From Bacteroidales bacterium UBA1374 (lineage in GTDB: Bacteria > Bacteroidota > Bacteroidia > Bacteroidales > UBA932), in assembly GCA_002305545.1 (NCBI GenBank), contig DBRG01000020.1, positions 1 to 64,000 on the forward strand: a stretch of DNA of 64,000 nt, written 5' to 3'. A program made the translations under genes and the position numbers. Positions within the stretch are counted from its first letter, which is position 1, and each line of letters starts with the position of its first letter. Below, in pieces: positions 7,368 to 16,009 of this stretch. The notes below the pieces were generated by a model that saw nothing but the letters and a program-made list of their open reading frames with translations, was not told where the DNA came from and ran no database searches.

Positions 7368-9571
7368 GATAATCTGATCATTGCATTGAACCCAGCCTGC
7401 GGATAGAATCCTTCCGTGACGTCAACGGTCCCGGTATCCCTGAAAGCTGCCCGGTAAGCCCATGCACTGGCGCAATACTGCTGGTTGAGCAGGTTATCGG
7501 CAAACAGGCTTACAGTTAAAGTTCCTGCTTTTTTTGTTTTAAAAGGCTGCGACAAGGTTAAGCCCAGGACCTGGTAGGCCGGCAGGGAACGGTCCGCGCT
7601 GGAGGTATTGTCAAAATATTGTTTCCCTACAAAACGGGCCGTGAATACGGCTTCCAGGTTTCTGAACAGGGATTTTCCGGAAACAAACGGCTTGATTGAT
7701 GCAAGGGCTACTCCGGTAAAAGACGGGGAGTAAACCAGGTCTGTGAGTTCATAATATTCTGTCACCTGGGGCCTTGCAGGATTCCATGCATCCGGGTGGT
7801 CGTACGTATCCAGGTACAGCGTCAGGTCCTTGATCTTGTTCCTGCTGAAACAGGCATTTCCTTCCAGACGCAGTTGTGGAAGCACCTGCCAGCCGGCTTC
7901 AATTTCTACCCCCCTGCGGTACGAAACGGGCACGTTTTCCTTGATTTCGTACCCCGTGTCGCTGATTTTTCCCGTCGGCACCAGCTGGTTGCGGTATTCC
8001 ATGGCATACAGGTTCACACCAAGCATCAGGTTGCCCGACAAAAAGCGGTACCCTCCCTCAAAATCCAACATTTTTTCCGGTTTGAGCGCTGCGGTCCTGC
8101 CAGCCTTGATGGATTCCTTTATATCGCTCCGCGAGGGTTCCCGGCTGCCGGTGTAGGCCGAGGCGTAGATCTGGTGGTCCTTGTTTATGATGGCGGTGAT
8201 CCCGGCCTTGGGGTTGAAAAAATGAAGTGCGGTTTCATGGGTCAATGGGCCTCCGTCCGAATCTTCTCCCTCCATGTGCATGCCAACGTACCTGTATTGC
8301 ATGTCTGCAAAGAATTTGAGCGCATTGTCCCGGTTTGAGCCCAAAGGTATTTGGTAAGTGCCTTTTAGAAATGTGCTGGCATCGTGCTTGATCCCAAGAT
8401 TCCTGTAATACTCACCGGCATTGGTAAAATCAGGCTTTTCTGTCTGGTGGGTGATCAGTCCGAAGTGTTGGCCGTCATAGAACGCATAATTCAGCCCCAG
8501 CAACACCTCCCCGCTCCCTGCACTCTTGCCCGCCCCGGTAAAAGTCCAGCTGCCGATAGAGCTGAAGGCCGTGTATATATTGTCCATGGAGCGGCGCACA
8601 ATGTGGTCGCCTGAACTTTTTTGCTTGTAGTTTTCATAATACCCGTCTCCTTTTGTAATGTGCAGCGTGTTGCTCCAGGAAATATTGTGAGCAAAACGTC
8701 GGGAGTGGTTCAGCTGGATGTGGTGCTGGGTGTAGTTGTCCGTTTCGTTGGGGTAATAATGTACTGTCCCTTGGGAATCTGTGTATTCCCCGGCCGGATT
8801 GTACCGCCTGTCAATTGCCAGCTTCTCACGCGGAATCCCTTCCCAGGTAATCCCCGTATGTTGCTCTCCGTAAATGTAATAGAGTTTTAGCGAATAGTGG
8901 GGCCGGATCCAGGAAACCCGTGTAAAGAGCGAATGCAGATTGCCGTGACCATTGCGTATGTACCCGTCGGTCCTGTTATGCGCATACCGGATGTCCACGG
9001 CCAGCCCCCGGGGCAGGAACAAACTGCCGGTTCCTGTTCCTACCCCCACCGTGAAATTCCAGGTGTTGAACGAGCCGTAGGAAGCCTGCAGCTGCGCGTA
9101 AGGACCGGGACTCTGGTAGAGTGTGCGCATGTTTATGGTAGCGCCGAAGGCCCCGCTGCCGTTGACCGAGGTGCCTACCCCGCGCTGTACCTGGACGTTT
9201 TCCAGGAAACCGCTCAGGGACGGAAGATTTACCCAGAAAACTTCCTGTGACTCGGCATCGTTCAAGGCGATCCCATTTAAATTTACCTGGGTTCGGGACC
9301 CTTCGGAACCGCGGATTCGTAAATAGGCATATCCGGTTCCTGTTCCGTTCTCTCCCACCACCACGGCCCCGGGAGTCAGGGCCAGTGCAAAGGGCAGGTT
9401 TTGGGTGGGAGCGATACGTTCCAGTTCTTCCCGTTTGACACGGCTATGCGCCACGGGTGAATCTTTGGCTGCCTGGGTGGCAACGATGACAATGGAATCC
9501 AGGTCCCTTACTTCTTGTGCTGCCAGGGATAATTGGGTTAGCAGCAAACCCGCAAAAATGATTTTTTTCAT
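7349..9571 (-). CDS. TonB-dependent receptor for thiamine (riboswitch-controlled)
   Basis: A 740-residue outer-membrane receptor: signal peptide ending in LAAQ (about residue 19), a TonB-box-like DSIVIVAT (about residues 25-32), a plug with LRIRG and LNGIALND motifs, then a 22-strand-type barrel ending in an aromatic terminus. It lacks the N-terminal carboxypeptidase-like domain of SusC proteins, as expected for a vitamin or siderophore receptor. The start at 9571 is chosen because the upstream in-frame ATG at 9589 lies inside the riboswitch, whereas 9571 has GGAGG six bases ahead. Thiamine or a thiamine phosphate as ligand is inferred from the riboswitch and from pnuT. Confidence 0.92.
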   Translation of the reverse strand: MKKIIFAGLLLTQLSLAAQEVRDLDSIVIVATQAAKDSPVAHSRVKREELERIAPTQNLPFALALTPGAVVVGENGTGTGYAYLRIRGSEGSRTQVNLNGIALNDAESQEVFWVNLPSLSGFLENVQVQRGVGTSVNGSGAFGATINMRTLYQSPGPYAQLQASYGSFNTWNFTVGVGTGTGSLFLPRGLAVDIRYAHNRTDGYIRNGHGNLHSLFTRVSWIRPHYSLKLYYIYGEQHTGITWEGIPREKLAIDRRYNPAGEYTDSQGTVHYYPNETDNYTQHHIQLNHSRRFAHNISWSNTLHITKGDGYYENYKQKSSGDHIVRRSMDNIYTAFSSIGSWTFTGAGKSAGSGEVLLGLNYAFYDGQHFGLITHQTEKPDFTNAGEYYRNLGIKHDASTFLKGTYQIPLGSNRDNALKFFADMQYRYVGMHMEGEDSDGGPLTHETALHFFNPKAGITAIINKDHQIYASAYTGSREPSRSDIKESIKAGRTAALKPEKMLDFEGGYRFLSGNLMLGVNLYAMEYRNQLVPTGKISDTGYEIKENVPVSYRRGVEIEAGWQVLPQLRLEGNACFSRNKIKDLTLYLDTYDHPDAWNPARPQVTEYYELTDLVYSPSFTGVALASIKPFVSGKSLFRNLEAVFTARFVGKQYFDNTSSADRSLPAYQVLGLTLSQPFKTKKAGTLTVSLFADNLLNQQYCASAWAYRAAFRDTGTVDVTEGFYPQAGFNAMIRLSWEWGN

Positions 9572-9573
9572 GT

Positions 9574-9647
9574 TTTCCTCCGCCGGCATTATCCGGATCA
9601 GGTTCTAAGGGTGTATTCTCAGCCTGTGGTGCAGGCACCCCTGAACA
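9574..9647 (-). promoter_or_regulatory. TPP riboswitch (THI element)
   Basis: On the minus strand the THI-box blocks occur in order: GGGGTGC, then GCTGAGAATA, then ACCCTTAGAACCTGATC and GGATAATGCCGGCGGAGG. These are the conserved pyrimidine- and pyrophosphate-sensing parts of the aptamer. The 3' end includes the GGAGG ribosome-binding site of the receptor gene, and no separate terminator hairpin with a U-run fits before the ATG. This suggests control by hiding the ribosome-binding site when TPP is bound. The element begins only a few bases after the stop codon of the upstream gene. Confidence 0.95.
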
Positions 9648-9650
9648 TGG

Positions 9651-10406
9651 TTAATGTAACGATATCTTATATACACGGGGCCAGTATTTCCCCGTTATCC
9701 AAATGCTTTTTGTTTGTGGATCATAGGCAATGCCGTTGAGCACATCGGTAGTTGGTTTGCGTAAAGACATGGGCAGGATGCCCTTCAGGTCTATCACACC
9801 GGTCACTTTTCCCGTTGCAGGGTCTATACGCACGATTTCATCGCTCATGTACAGGTTCGCCCACACTTCTCCTTCAATGTATTCCAGTTCGTTCAGGTAA
9901 TTGACTTCTTTGCCGTTGAGGGTGACCTTAACGGAACGTTTGTCCAGCAGGGTCTCCGGATCCATGATATATAGCGTTGAGCTTCCATCACTCATGATTA
10001 ATTCTTTACCATTAGTGGTGAGGCCCCACCCTTCTCTGTTGTAACGGCGTGTCCCCAGAAGTTTAAAAGTATCTGCGTCGTATACAAAGCACGTTTTCTG
10101 TGTCCAGGTAAGCTGGTAGATCAGGCCGTTGTGAATGCAGGCTCCTTCTCCGAAATAACTCCGCTCCAGGGCCTGTGATCTCAGGACCTTTCCGGTGGTC
10201 ATATCCAACTTTGCGATCGTGGAACTTCCATATTGCCCTGTACTTTCGTAGAAAAAACCTTCATGATAAAAGAAACCCTGGGTATAGGCACTGATGTTGT
10301 GCGGCATGACATCCTCGATTTTATAGCTGTAACGGGATACGGCAGAGGCCGTGGCAGCGAATGTTGCCGAGACAAGCAGGGTTTTTATGAGGAATTGTCT
10401 TATCAT
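9651..10406 (-). CDS. glutamine cyclotransferase-like protein (exported)
   Basis: A 251-residue protein with an N-terminal signal peptide (cleavage near ATASA, residue 22). The rest matches the plant-type glutaminyl-peptide cyclotransferase fold, a five-bladed propeller: HNISAYTQGFFY, ESTGQYGSS, EGWGLT, MSDGSSTLY, LNELEYI and a terminal NGIAYDPQT are characteristic. The family forms pyroglutamate at protein N-termini; periplasmic location is inferred from the signal. Its ATG overlaps the stop of pyrG by one base. The downstream TPP riboswitch starts almost directly after its stop codon. Confidence 0.88.
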   Translation of the reverse strand: MIRQFLIKTLLVSATFAATASAVSRYSYKIEDVMPHNISAYTQGFFYHEGFFYESTGQYGSSTIAKLDMTTGKVLRSQALERSYFGEGACIHNGLIYQLTWTQKTCFVYDADTFKLLGTRRYNREGWGLTTNGKELIMSDGSSTLYIMDPETLLDKRSVKVTLNGKEVNYLNELEYIEGEVWANLYMSDEIVRIDPATGKVTGVIDLKGILPMSLRKPTTDVLNGIAYDPQTKSIWITGKYWPRVYKISLH

Positions 10407-12025
10407 TAATTGTTCATCAATCCTGAGTATTTCAAGGCGGCTTCTATGAAGGAGCGGAACAGGGGGGCGGGTTTTTCCGGAGTACTTTTATATTCCGGAT
10501 GGAACTGGACGCCTATGAAAAACGGATGCTCCGGAACTTCAATTATTTCAATAAGCCCTGTTTCGGGATTTTTTCCTGTCGCCTTCATACCGGCCTTTTC
10601 CAGTGTTTCCAGGTAGGAATCGTTCAATTCGTAACGGTGACGGTGCCTTTCCTGAATGATTTGTTTCCCGTATATTCTGAAAGCGAGCGATCCGCGTTCC
10701 AGTTTACACTCGTAGGCTCCCAGCCTCATGGTGCCACCTTTGATGGTAAGCCGTTTCTGATCTTCCATAAGGTCAATCACCGGGTATTCGGTTTTCGGGG
10801 CAAGTTCTACGCTTTCAGCCCCTGGGATACCGGCAACGTTTCGGGCAAATTCCAGGACTGCCATCTGCATGCCCAGGCATATGCCCAGGAACGGGATCTT
10901 GTGCTCCCTGGCATATCTGCATGCAAATATTTTGCCATCGGTTCCGCGGGGCCCGAATCCAGGCGCGACCAATATGCCTTTCATGCCGGCCAGTTTCTCT
11001 TCTACATTGCACTGATTGATGTGTTCGCTTTGTATGGAATGCACCTTTACCCGGGTGTTGTTGGCCGCTCCCGCATGGATGAACGATTCCAGGATGGATT
11101 TATAGGCATCCTGCAGTTCTACATATTTGCCAACCAGGGCAATATCAATTTTCTTTTCCGGGTGGTAAACGCGGTCAATGAATAGCTTCCAGGCATCCAG
11201 GTTAGGTTCCACTTTGTTCTCGATCTTGAGCAGATCCAGCAGAATACCGTCCAGGTTCTGACGCTTGAGGTTCAGGGGAACTTCGTAAATGCTTTTCTGG
11301 TCAATGGATTCTATAACGGCATGCGGACGGACATTGCAAAACAGGGCCACTTTCCTGCGCAGGGCAAGCGGAAGTGGTCTTTCCGTGCGGCATACAATCA
11401 CATCGGGATTAACCCCTTCCTGCTGCAACTGCCTTACCGAGTGCTGGGTGGGTTTTGTTTTCAATTCCTTGGCAGCAGCCAGGTACGGAACCAGCGTCAA
11501 GTGTATCACAGCGCAGTTCTCTTCCGGAAGTTCCCATTGCAGCTGACGCACGGCTTCTACAAACGGAAGGGATTCAATGTCCCCCACTGTACCGCCAATC
11601 TCGGTGATGATGATGTCGTATTTTCCGGTCTTGCCTAAAAGGAGCATCCGGCGTTTGATCTCATCGGTGATGTGCGGAATGACCTGGACTGTTTTGCCCA
11701 GGTATGCGCCTTCGCGTTCCTTGTCGATTATCGTCTGGTAGATCTTGCCGGTGGTCACGTTACTGGCCTTTGTGGTGTAGACACCCAGAAAGCGTTCGTA
11801 ATGGCCCAGGTCCAGGTCGGTCTCGGCTCCGTCTTCTGTAACGTAGCATTCCCCGTGTTCATAAGGATCCAGGGTACCTGGATCCACATTGATATAGGGG
11901 TCGAATTTTTGTATGGTAACTCTTAATCCTCTGGCTTGCAGCAACTTTGCAAGAGAGGCGGCAATTGTGCCTTTTCCCAAAGAGGAAGTCACACCTCCGG
12001 TTACGAAGACATATTTTACAGACAT
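10406..12025 (-). CDS. pyrG: CTP synthase
   Basis: A 539-residue cytosolic enzyme that makes CTP from UTP, ATP and glutamine. The N-terminal synthetase domain starts KYVFVTGGVTSSLGKG and has the P-loop-like segment plus DPGTMDPYEHGE-type residues (here with Leu for Met) and the EIGGTVGDIE segment. The C-terminal glutamine amidotransferase has the nucleophile in GICLGMQ and the His-Glu pair in QFHPEY. Length is normal. It is divergent from rnpB, and its start is preceded by a short leader without a clear -7 box. Confidence 0.98.
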   Translation of the reverse strand: MSVKYVFVTGGVTSSLGKGTIAASLAKLLQARGLRVTIQKFDPYINVDPGTLDPYEHGECYVTEDGAETDLDLGHYERFLGVYTTKASNVTTGKIYQTIIDKEREGAYLGKTVQVIPHITDEIKRRMLLLGKTGKYDIIITEIGGTVGDIESLPFVEAVRQLQWELPEENCAVIHLTLVPYLAAAKELKTKPTQHSVRQLQQEGVNPDVIVCRTERPLPLALRRKVALFCNVRPHAVIESIDQKSIYEVPLNLKRQNLDGILLDLLKIENKVEPNLDAWKLFIDRVYHPEKKIDIALVGKYVELQDAYKSILESFIHAGAANNTRVKVHSIQSEHINQCNVEEKLAGMKGILVAPGFGPRGTDGKIFACRYAREHKIPFLGICLGMQMAVLEFARNVAGIPGAESVELAPKTEYPVIDLMEDQKRLTIKGGTMRLGAYECKLERGSLAFRIYGKQIIQERHRHRYELNDSYLETLEKAGMKATGKNPETGLIEIIEVPEHPFFIGVQFHPEYKSTPEKPAPLFRSFIEAALKYSGLMNN

Positions 12026-12066
12026 AAGACAGCTTTTTTCAAACTGCTAATGTAAGGAGTTTTTTT

Positions 12067-12074
12067 TAACTTTG
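12067..12074 (+). promoter_or_regulatory. -7 promoter box of rnpB
   Basis: TAACTTTG, a perfect match to the Bacteroidota -7 element, six bases before the first base of the RNase P RNA P1 stem. Confidence 0.7.
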
Positions 12075-12079
12075 CGACT

Positions 12080-12407
12080 GCGGAGGGCTGTCCCATCGCT
12101 CTTTTCCAAATGGAAAAGGGAGGAAAGTCCGGGCAGGGAAGGGCATGATCCTGTGGAAATCACAGCTGGTCGTAAGGTCAGGGATCGCTTGACAGAAAAT
12201 AACCGCCTGGGTCTTAGGACCCGGGTAAGGGTGAAAAGGCGGGGTAAGAGCCCACCGTGACGGTTGGTGACGGCCGTCGACGCAGGCACCGGTCTCCTGC
12301 AAGGCCAAGTATACCGGCAATATTAGGGCTGCCCGCTCTATGCCGGGGGGTAGGCTGCTAAGACAAATGATGGGAGTTGGACAGAACCCGGCTTACAGGC
12401 CCTCCGT
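12080..12407 (+). ncRNA. rnpB: RNase P RNA, class A
   Basis: The catalytic RNA of RNase P, which trims tRNA 5' ends. Conserved landmarks appear in order: GAGGAAAGTCCGGGC (12120-12135, universal P4/CRI region), a GTAAGGGTGAAAAGG segment (12225-12240), TAAGAGCCCACCG (12245-12257), GACGGCCGTCG, and the 3' ACAGAACCCGGCTTACAGGCCC signature (12380-12401). The first bases CGGAGGGC pair with GCCCTCCG at the end to form P1. A T-run follows. The convergent lipoprotein gene ends six bases downstream. Confidence 0.97.
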
Positions 12408-12412
12408 TTTTT

Positions 12413-13318
12413 TCACTTTTTCCGTTCCTGCAGGAGCTCTTTGTAATAACGGGTTTCCGGCATGTCCAGTGTCTTTTGTGACAGGTTCAGCCATTTTTCG
12501 GCCAGTTCAAATTTGCCCTGCATTTCACAGGCAAGGGCCACGTTGAAAGCGGCGCATGCTGCTTCTTTTGCATTGTTTGACTTTACAAGTTCCAGCCAGA
12601 TCTCCATCGATTTATCCCACTCAAAGCCCAGGGCATGATCATAGGCAACATTCCATTTTAGCTTGTCGTAGACAAAAATCACCCTGTCCTGTGTCTCCCA
12701 CTGATCCATGAAAGATTTTGCAGTACGATCGCCAATAAAAACGGCTGCTTTTTGCAGGTCTATAAAAGCACTTTTTGGAATTGTTACAGTTTCCTGTTCT
12801 GCATACTCTCCAAGGTCCCAGGCCGCAGTGTCCCTGATGGGGATGTACTGTGTAAAGCGGACCTTTTCTGTATCATAAACACGTACCACAGCCTGAATTG
12901 GAGCCAGCAGTAACGATAGTTCGTTCACCTGGAAATCGCCTATGGTCACACTATCCACCATGAATACCAGGTCTGTTTCCGTCTCCAGGGCCAGGCGGTG
13001 TACATAATCTGGCTGATCCAGGGTGCCGAGTGCCTCGGTTCCCGAATAATGGGTGAACACGGGAACCGAGCCCTTTGACAAGCGTGCCTGCAAGGAAAGC
13101 CCGTCTGCAAATGCCTGTGCAAAGCGGTTTAGCAAAACCGAATCGGTTAGTGATACCGAATCGTAGCGGGGAATGAATACCGCCATTTCCCTGCCCGGGA
13201 GGTTCAGAGGCCGTGTGGCAGGCAGCCTCACATCTACTTCCAGGATGTTGATCATGGGGCCGCATGCTCCCGTCAGCAGCAGTACAACGATCAAACTTAT
13301 CATACGTATGGCTTTCAT
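12413..13318 (-). CDS. DUF6340-like lipoprotein with TPR-like C-terminus
   Basis: A 301-residue exported lipoprotein of unknown function. The start at 13318 is chosen because MKAIRMISLIVVLLL forms a signal peptide with lipobox LTGAC; longer versions run into fabG. The N-terminal half has the INILEV-x-x-x-L-P-A pattern, and the last about 80 residues look like TPR-type helices (W-D-KSMEIWLELV and AFNVALACEMQGKFELAEKWL). This resembles the Bacteroidota DUF6340 family; the assignment is from memory of the family pattern. It lies 17 bases downstream of fabG and ends just past rnpB, tail to tail. Confidence 0.8.
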   Translation of the reverse strand: MKAIRMISLIVVLLLTGACGPMINILEVDVRLPATRPLNLPGREMAVFIPRYDSVSLTDSVLLNRFAQAFADGLSLQARLSKGSVPVFTHYSGTEALGTLDQPDYVHRLALETETDLVFMVDSVTIGDFQVNELSLLLAPIQAVVRVYDTEKVRFTQYIPIRDTAAWDLGEYAEQETVTIPKSAFIDLQKAAVFIGDRTAKSFMDQWETQDRVIFVYDKLKWNVAYDHALGFEWDKSMEIWLELVKSNNAKEAACAAFNVALACEMQGKFELAEKWLNLSQKTLDMPETRYYKELLQERKK

Positions 13319-13335
13319 ATGATCATAATTTAAAT

Positions 13336-14082
13336 TTATGTATACATCCCGCCGCATACGGGAATAACCTGTCCGCTTACAAAAGAAGACAGTTCCGATG
13401 CCAGGAATATGCACACGTTGGCAACTTCCTGCGGTGTACCGCCCCTGCGCAGGGGAATGGTATCTGTCCATGCTTTGCGGACAGCTTCGGATAATTGATC
13501 GGTCATGTCGCTGATAATGAAGCCGGGGGCTATGGCATTGGCACGAATCCCCCTGGGCCCCAGTTCTTTGGCTACCGATTTGGTAAGGGCTATCAACCCG
13601 GCTTTAGATGCCGAATAGTTTGCCTGGCCGGTATTTCCTGAAAGGCCGACTACTGAACTCATATTGATTATGCTGCCGCCTTTTTGCTTTACCATCAGGG
13701 GGGTCAGTGCATGAATAAAGTTGAATGCAGATTTCAGGTTGACTTGAATGACCATGTCCCATTGCTGTTCACTCATGCGTAAGAGCAATGTGTCACGGGT
13801 TATGCCGGCGTTGTTGACCAGGACGTCTATCCGCCCCAGTTCGTGTACGGCCTGGCTTACCACCTGGTGTGCCTGTTCAAATGATGCAGCGTCTGAGGCA
13901 TATGCGATGGCCCTGACTCCGAAGGCTTCTATTTGTTTTATGGTTTCTTTTGCCTGGTCATCAATTTTCAGGTCGGTAAAGGCAATATCGGCACCCTGCC
14001 CTGCCATGCCCAATGCCACGGCTTTGCCAATGCCACGGGCGGCTCCGGTGATCAACACTTTCTTGTCTTTAAGTAATTGCAT
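13336..14082 (-). CDS. fabG: 3-oxoacyl-ACP reductase
   Basis: A 248-residue short-chain dehydrogenase that reduces 3-ketoacyl-ACP with NADPH in fatty-acid elongation. The motifs are textbook: TGAARGIG nucleotide-binding loop (residues 12-19), NNAG near 90, catalytic Ser in NMSSVVG and Tyr/Lys in YSASK near 156-160. The length fits FabG. It lies 20 bases after rimO, in one direction with the nusB-coaE-rimO run. Other short-chain dehydrogenases are possible, but the LRRGGTPQEVA-x-V and FVSGQVIPVCGG end is typical of FabG. Confidence 0.92.
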   Translation of the reverse strand: MQLLKDKKVLITGAARGIGKAVALGMAGQGADIAFTDLKIDDQAKETIKQIEAFGVRAIAYASDAASFEQAHQVVSQAVHELGRIDVLVNNAGITRDTLLLRMSEQQWDMVIQVNLKSAFNFIHALTPLMVKQKGGSIINMSSVVGLSGNTGQANYSASKAGLIALTKSVAKELGPRGIRANAIAPGFIISDMTDQLSEAVRKAWTDTIPLRRGGTPQEVANVCIFLASELSSFVSGQVIPVCGGMYT

Positions 14083-14102
14083 TGTAATTAATTTATTTAT
14101 TC

Positions 14103-15443
14103 TTAATCTATCAGTTGCGCATACAGATCGTATTCATCTGCTTTGGTTATGCAGGCCTTTACAAAAGAACCCGGCCTGATATGGGCGGCGTCTTCCAGTA
14201 TCACGAATCCGTCTACCTCGGGTGCTTCGTATTGCGTTCTTCCCAAAACCGTTGGTTTCACAGTCCCACTGTCCGGGATGACAAGGTAATCTGCCAAAAC
14301 GCTGCATACGGATCCCACCCGAGACTGGTTGTAGGCAAAAGATATGCCTTTTTGCAACTCCATGAGCCTACCGTAACGCTCACGCTTGACTTTTGCAGGA
14401 ACCTGGTCTTTAAGGTGTTGTGCCCCATAAGTGCCTGCTTCACGGGAATACGTAAAAGCGCCCATCCTTTCAAACCGTGCTTCCTTTACAAAGTCAAGCA
14501 ACTCGAGAAATGCCTGTTCATCTTCACCGGGATGTCCCACCATCAGGGTCGTGCGCAGGCATAACCCCGGTACGAATGTACGAAAATCTTCTATCAACCG
14601 GAGCGTTTCTGCTTTTGTTGTATTCCTGCGCATTGCCGTCAATACCTTATCTGAAATGTGCTGAAGGGGAATGTCAACGTATTGGCAGATTTTTGGTTCC
14701 CGGGCCATGAGCCGGAGCACATCCAGGGGGAAACCCTGCGGGTAGGTGTACAGCACGCGGATACGTTCTATGCCGTCGATGCGGCATAGGCCTTCCATGA
14801 GCGAGGCGAGTTCCCTTTTTCCGGTCAGGTCCAGTCCGTAAAAACTGGTATCCTGTGCCACCAGGATCAGTTCCCTGACTCCCTGTCCGGCCAGGTGGCC
14901 GGCCTCGGCAAGCAATTCATTCATGGGCCGGGAGCGGTGCGGGCCCCGGATAAGGGGAATGGCGCAATAGGCACAGCTGCGGTCGCAGCCTTCGCTCAGT
15001 TTCAGGTAGGCGTAGTGGGCCGGTGTGGAGAGAACCCTTTCGGTGGCCAGGGCCGGGTCATAGGATACGCCAAGGTGTGCGGCTACCAGGGGAATGTCGG
15101 TCACGCCAAAGAAAGCATCCACACCGGGCATTTCCTTTTCCAGTTCTTTTTTGTAACGTTCAGACAAACAGCCCATGACAAGGACTTCTCCCAGCCTGCC
15201 CTCTTCTTTTGCCTGCAGGGCATCCAGAATGTAGTTGACCGATTCTTCCCTGGCATCATGAATGAATCCACAGGTGTTGATCACCAGGGCATCCAGGGGG
15301 TAATCTTCTTCAGGAGCATCGGGAATAACCTGGCAGCCACCTGCTTTAAGCTGACGCATAAGGTGTTCACTATCCACCCGGTTTTTGGAACAGCCCAGTG
15401 TATAGACCGATACCCTTTTTGGGATCTGCCGCCTGGTTTGCAC
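14103..15443 (-). CDS. rimO: ribosomal protein S12 methylthiotransferase
   Basis: A 446-residue radical SAM enzyme that adds a methylthio group to an aspartate of ribosomal protein S12. Three parts are visible: an N-terminal methylthiotransferase domain (YTLGCSKNRVDSE, INTCGFI, VMGCLSERY, giving three cluster cysteines), the radical SAM core with CDRSCAYC (CX3CX2C), and a C-terminal TRAM domain from about residue 380. The LGCSKNRVDSE start and IRGPHRSRP segment separate it from MiaB. It overlaps the DUF5606 gene by one base. Confidence 0.96.
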   Translation of the reverse strand: MQTRRQIPKRVSVYTLGCSKNRVDSEHLMRQLKAGGCQVIPDAPEEDYPLDALVINTCGFIHDAREESVNYILDALQAKEEGRLGEVLVMGCLSERYKKELEKEMPGVDAFFGVTDIPLVAAHLGVSYDPALATERVLSTPAHYAYLKLSEGCDRSCAYCAIPLIRGPHRSRPMNELLAEAGHLAGQGVRELILVAQDTSFYGLDLTGKRELASLMEGLCRIDGIERIRVLYTYPQGFPLDVLRLMAREPKICQYVDIPLQHISDKVLTAMRRNTTKAETLRLIEDFRTFVPGLCLRTTLMVGHPGEDEQAFLELLDFVKEARFERMGAFTYSREAGTYGAQHLKDQVPAKVKRERYGRLMELQKGISFAYNQSRVGSVCSVLADYLVIPDSGTVKPTVLGRTQYEAPEVDGFVILEDAAHIRPGSFVKACITKADEYDLYAQLID

Positions 15444-16009
15444 TATTTCTGGGTTGTGTGCTGAACCTGCCTGGGAGCTTTGGCTGCAGCCGGTTTTGCT
15501 GCCCTGGCAGCAGGAATGATTGCTTTGGCTGCCGGTTTTTTGGTAACAGGTTTTGTCCCCTTAGCCTCTGAACCCGGAGCATCTTCTGCCTCTTTCATAT
15601 CCTTCTCTTCTTCTTCTTCAAAATCAAGGGCATCGGCCGTCTTGAGCAGATTGTACCATTCCAGCACTTTTTTCATGTGTGAGGGATAAAAGCGGTCCCT
15701 GTCGTACTGCGGGATGACTTGTTCAAAAAAAACAGCCATTTCTGCAGGTTCCTTACTATGAGCGGGTGCTTCTTTCTCCTGGAGGAATTCCTTCATCCGG
15801 ACAATAACATCCCGCAGCTTCAATTCCTCTTCTGTCTGGGTATATACCGAGATATCCGACAACGATGTCATGCGGGCACTGGGCCCCATCCATTTTCTTT
15901 TTCCATCTGTAAGGGATTCGACTACCACACCCCCATTGCTTTGGGCCAGGTAGCGGTACAAACCGGGTTGTCCCCCTACTGACAGGATTTTTGTAAGATC
16001 AGTTTTCAT
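15443..16009 (-). CDS. DUF5606 protein with charged tail
   Basis: A 188-residue cytosolic protein found across Bacteroidota, function unknown. The N-terminal about 125 residues carry the conserved pattern LTKILSVGGQPGLY, ESLTDGKR, ARMTSLSDISVYT and YDRDRFYPSHMKKVLEWYN. The remaining about 60 residues are low complexity: a Glu-rich stretch followed by an Ala/Lys/Pro-rich tail, likely disordered and nucleic-acid- or protein-binding. The gene overlaps coaE by 11 bases and rimO by one base, so it sits firmly in the nusB-yajC-ybbR-coaE-rimO operon. Confidence 0.87.
   Translation of the reverse strand: MKTDLTKILSVGGQPGLYRYLAQSNGGVVVESLTDGKRKWMGPSARMTSLSDISVYTQTEEELKLRDVIVRMKEFLQEKEAPAHSKEPAEMAVFFEQVIPQYDRDRFYPSHMKKVLEWYNLLKTADALDFEEEEEKDMKEAEDAPGSEAKGTKPVTKKPAAKAIIPAARAAKPAAAKAPRQVQHTTQK

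Noticed and set aside
9572..9589. Start at 9589 for the thiamine receptor
   Set aside because: This ATG lies inside the conserved end of the TPP aptamer and would put the ribosome-binding site in coding sequence; the start at 9571 has GGAGG at the right distance and gives a normal signal peptide.
12047..12320. Two overlapping minus-strand frames of 80 and 84 codons
   Set aside because: They lie antisense to the RNase P RNA, whose conserved elements explain the sequence fully.
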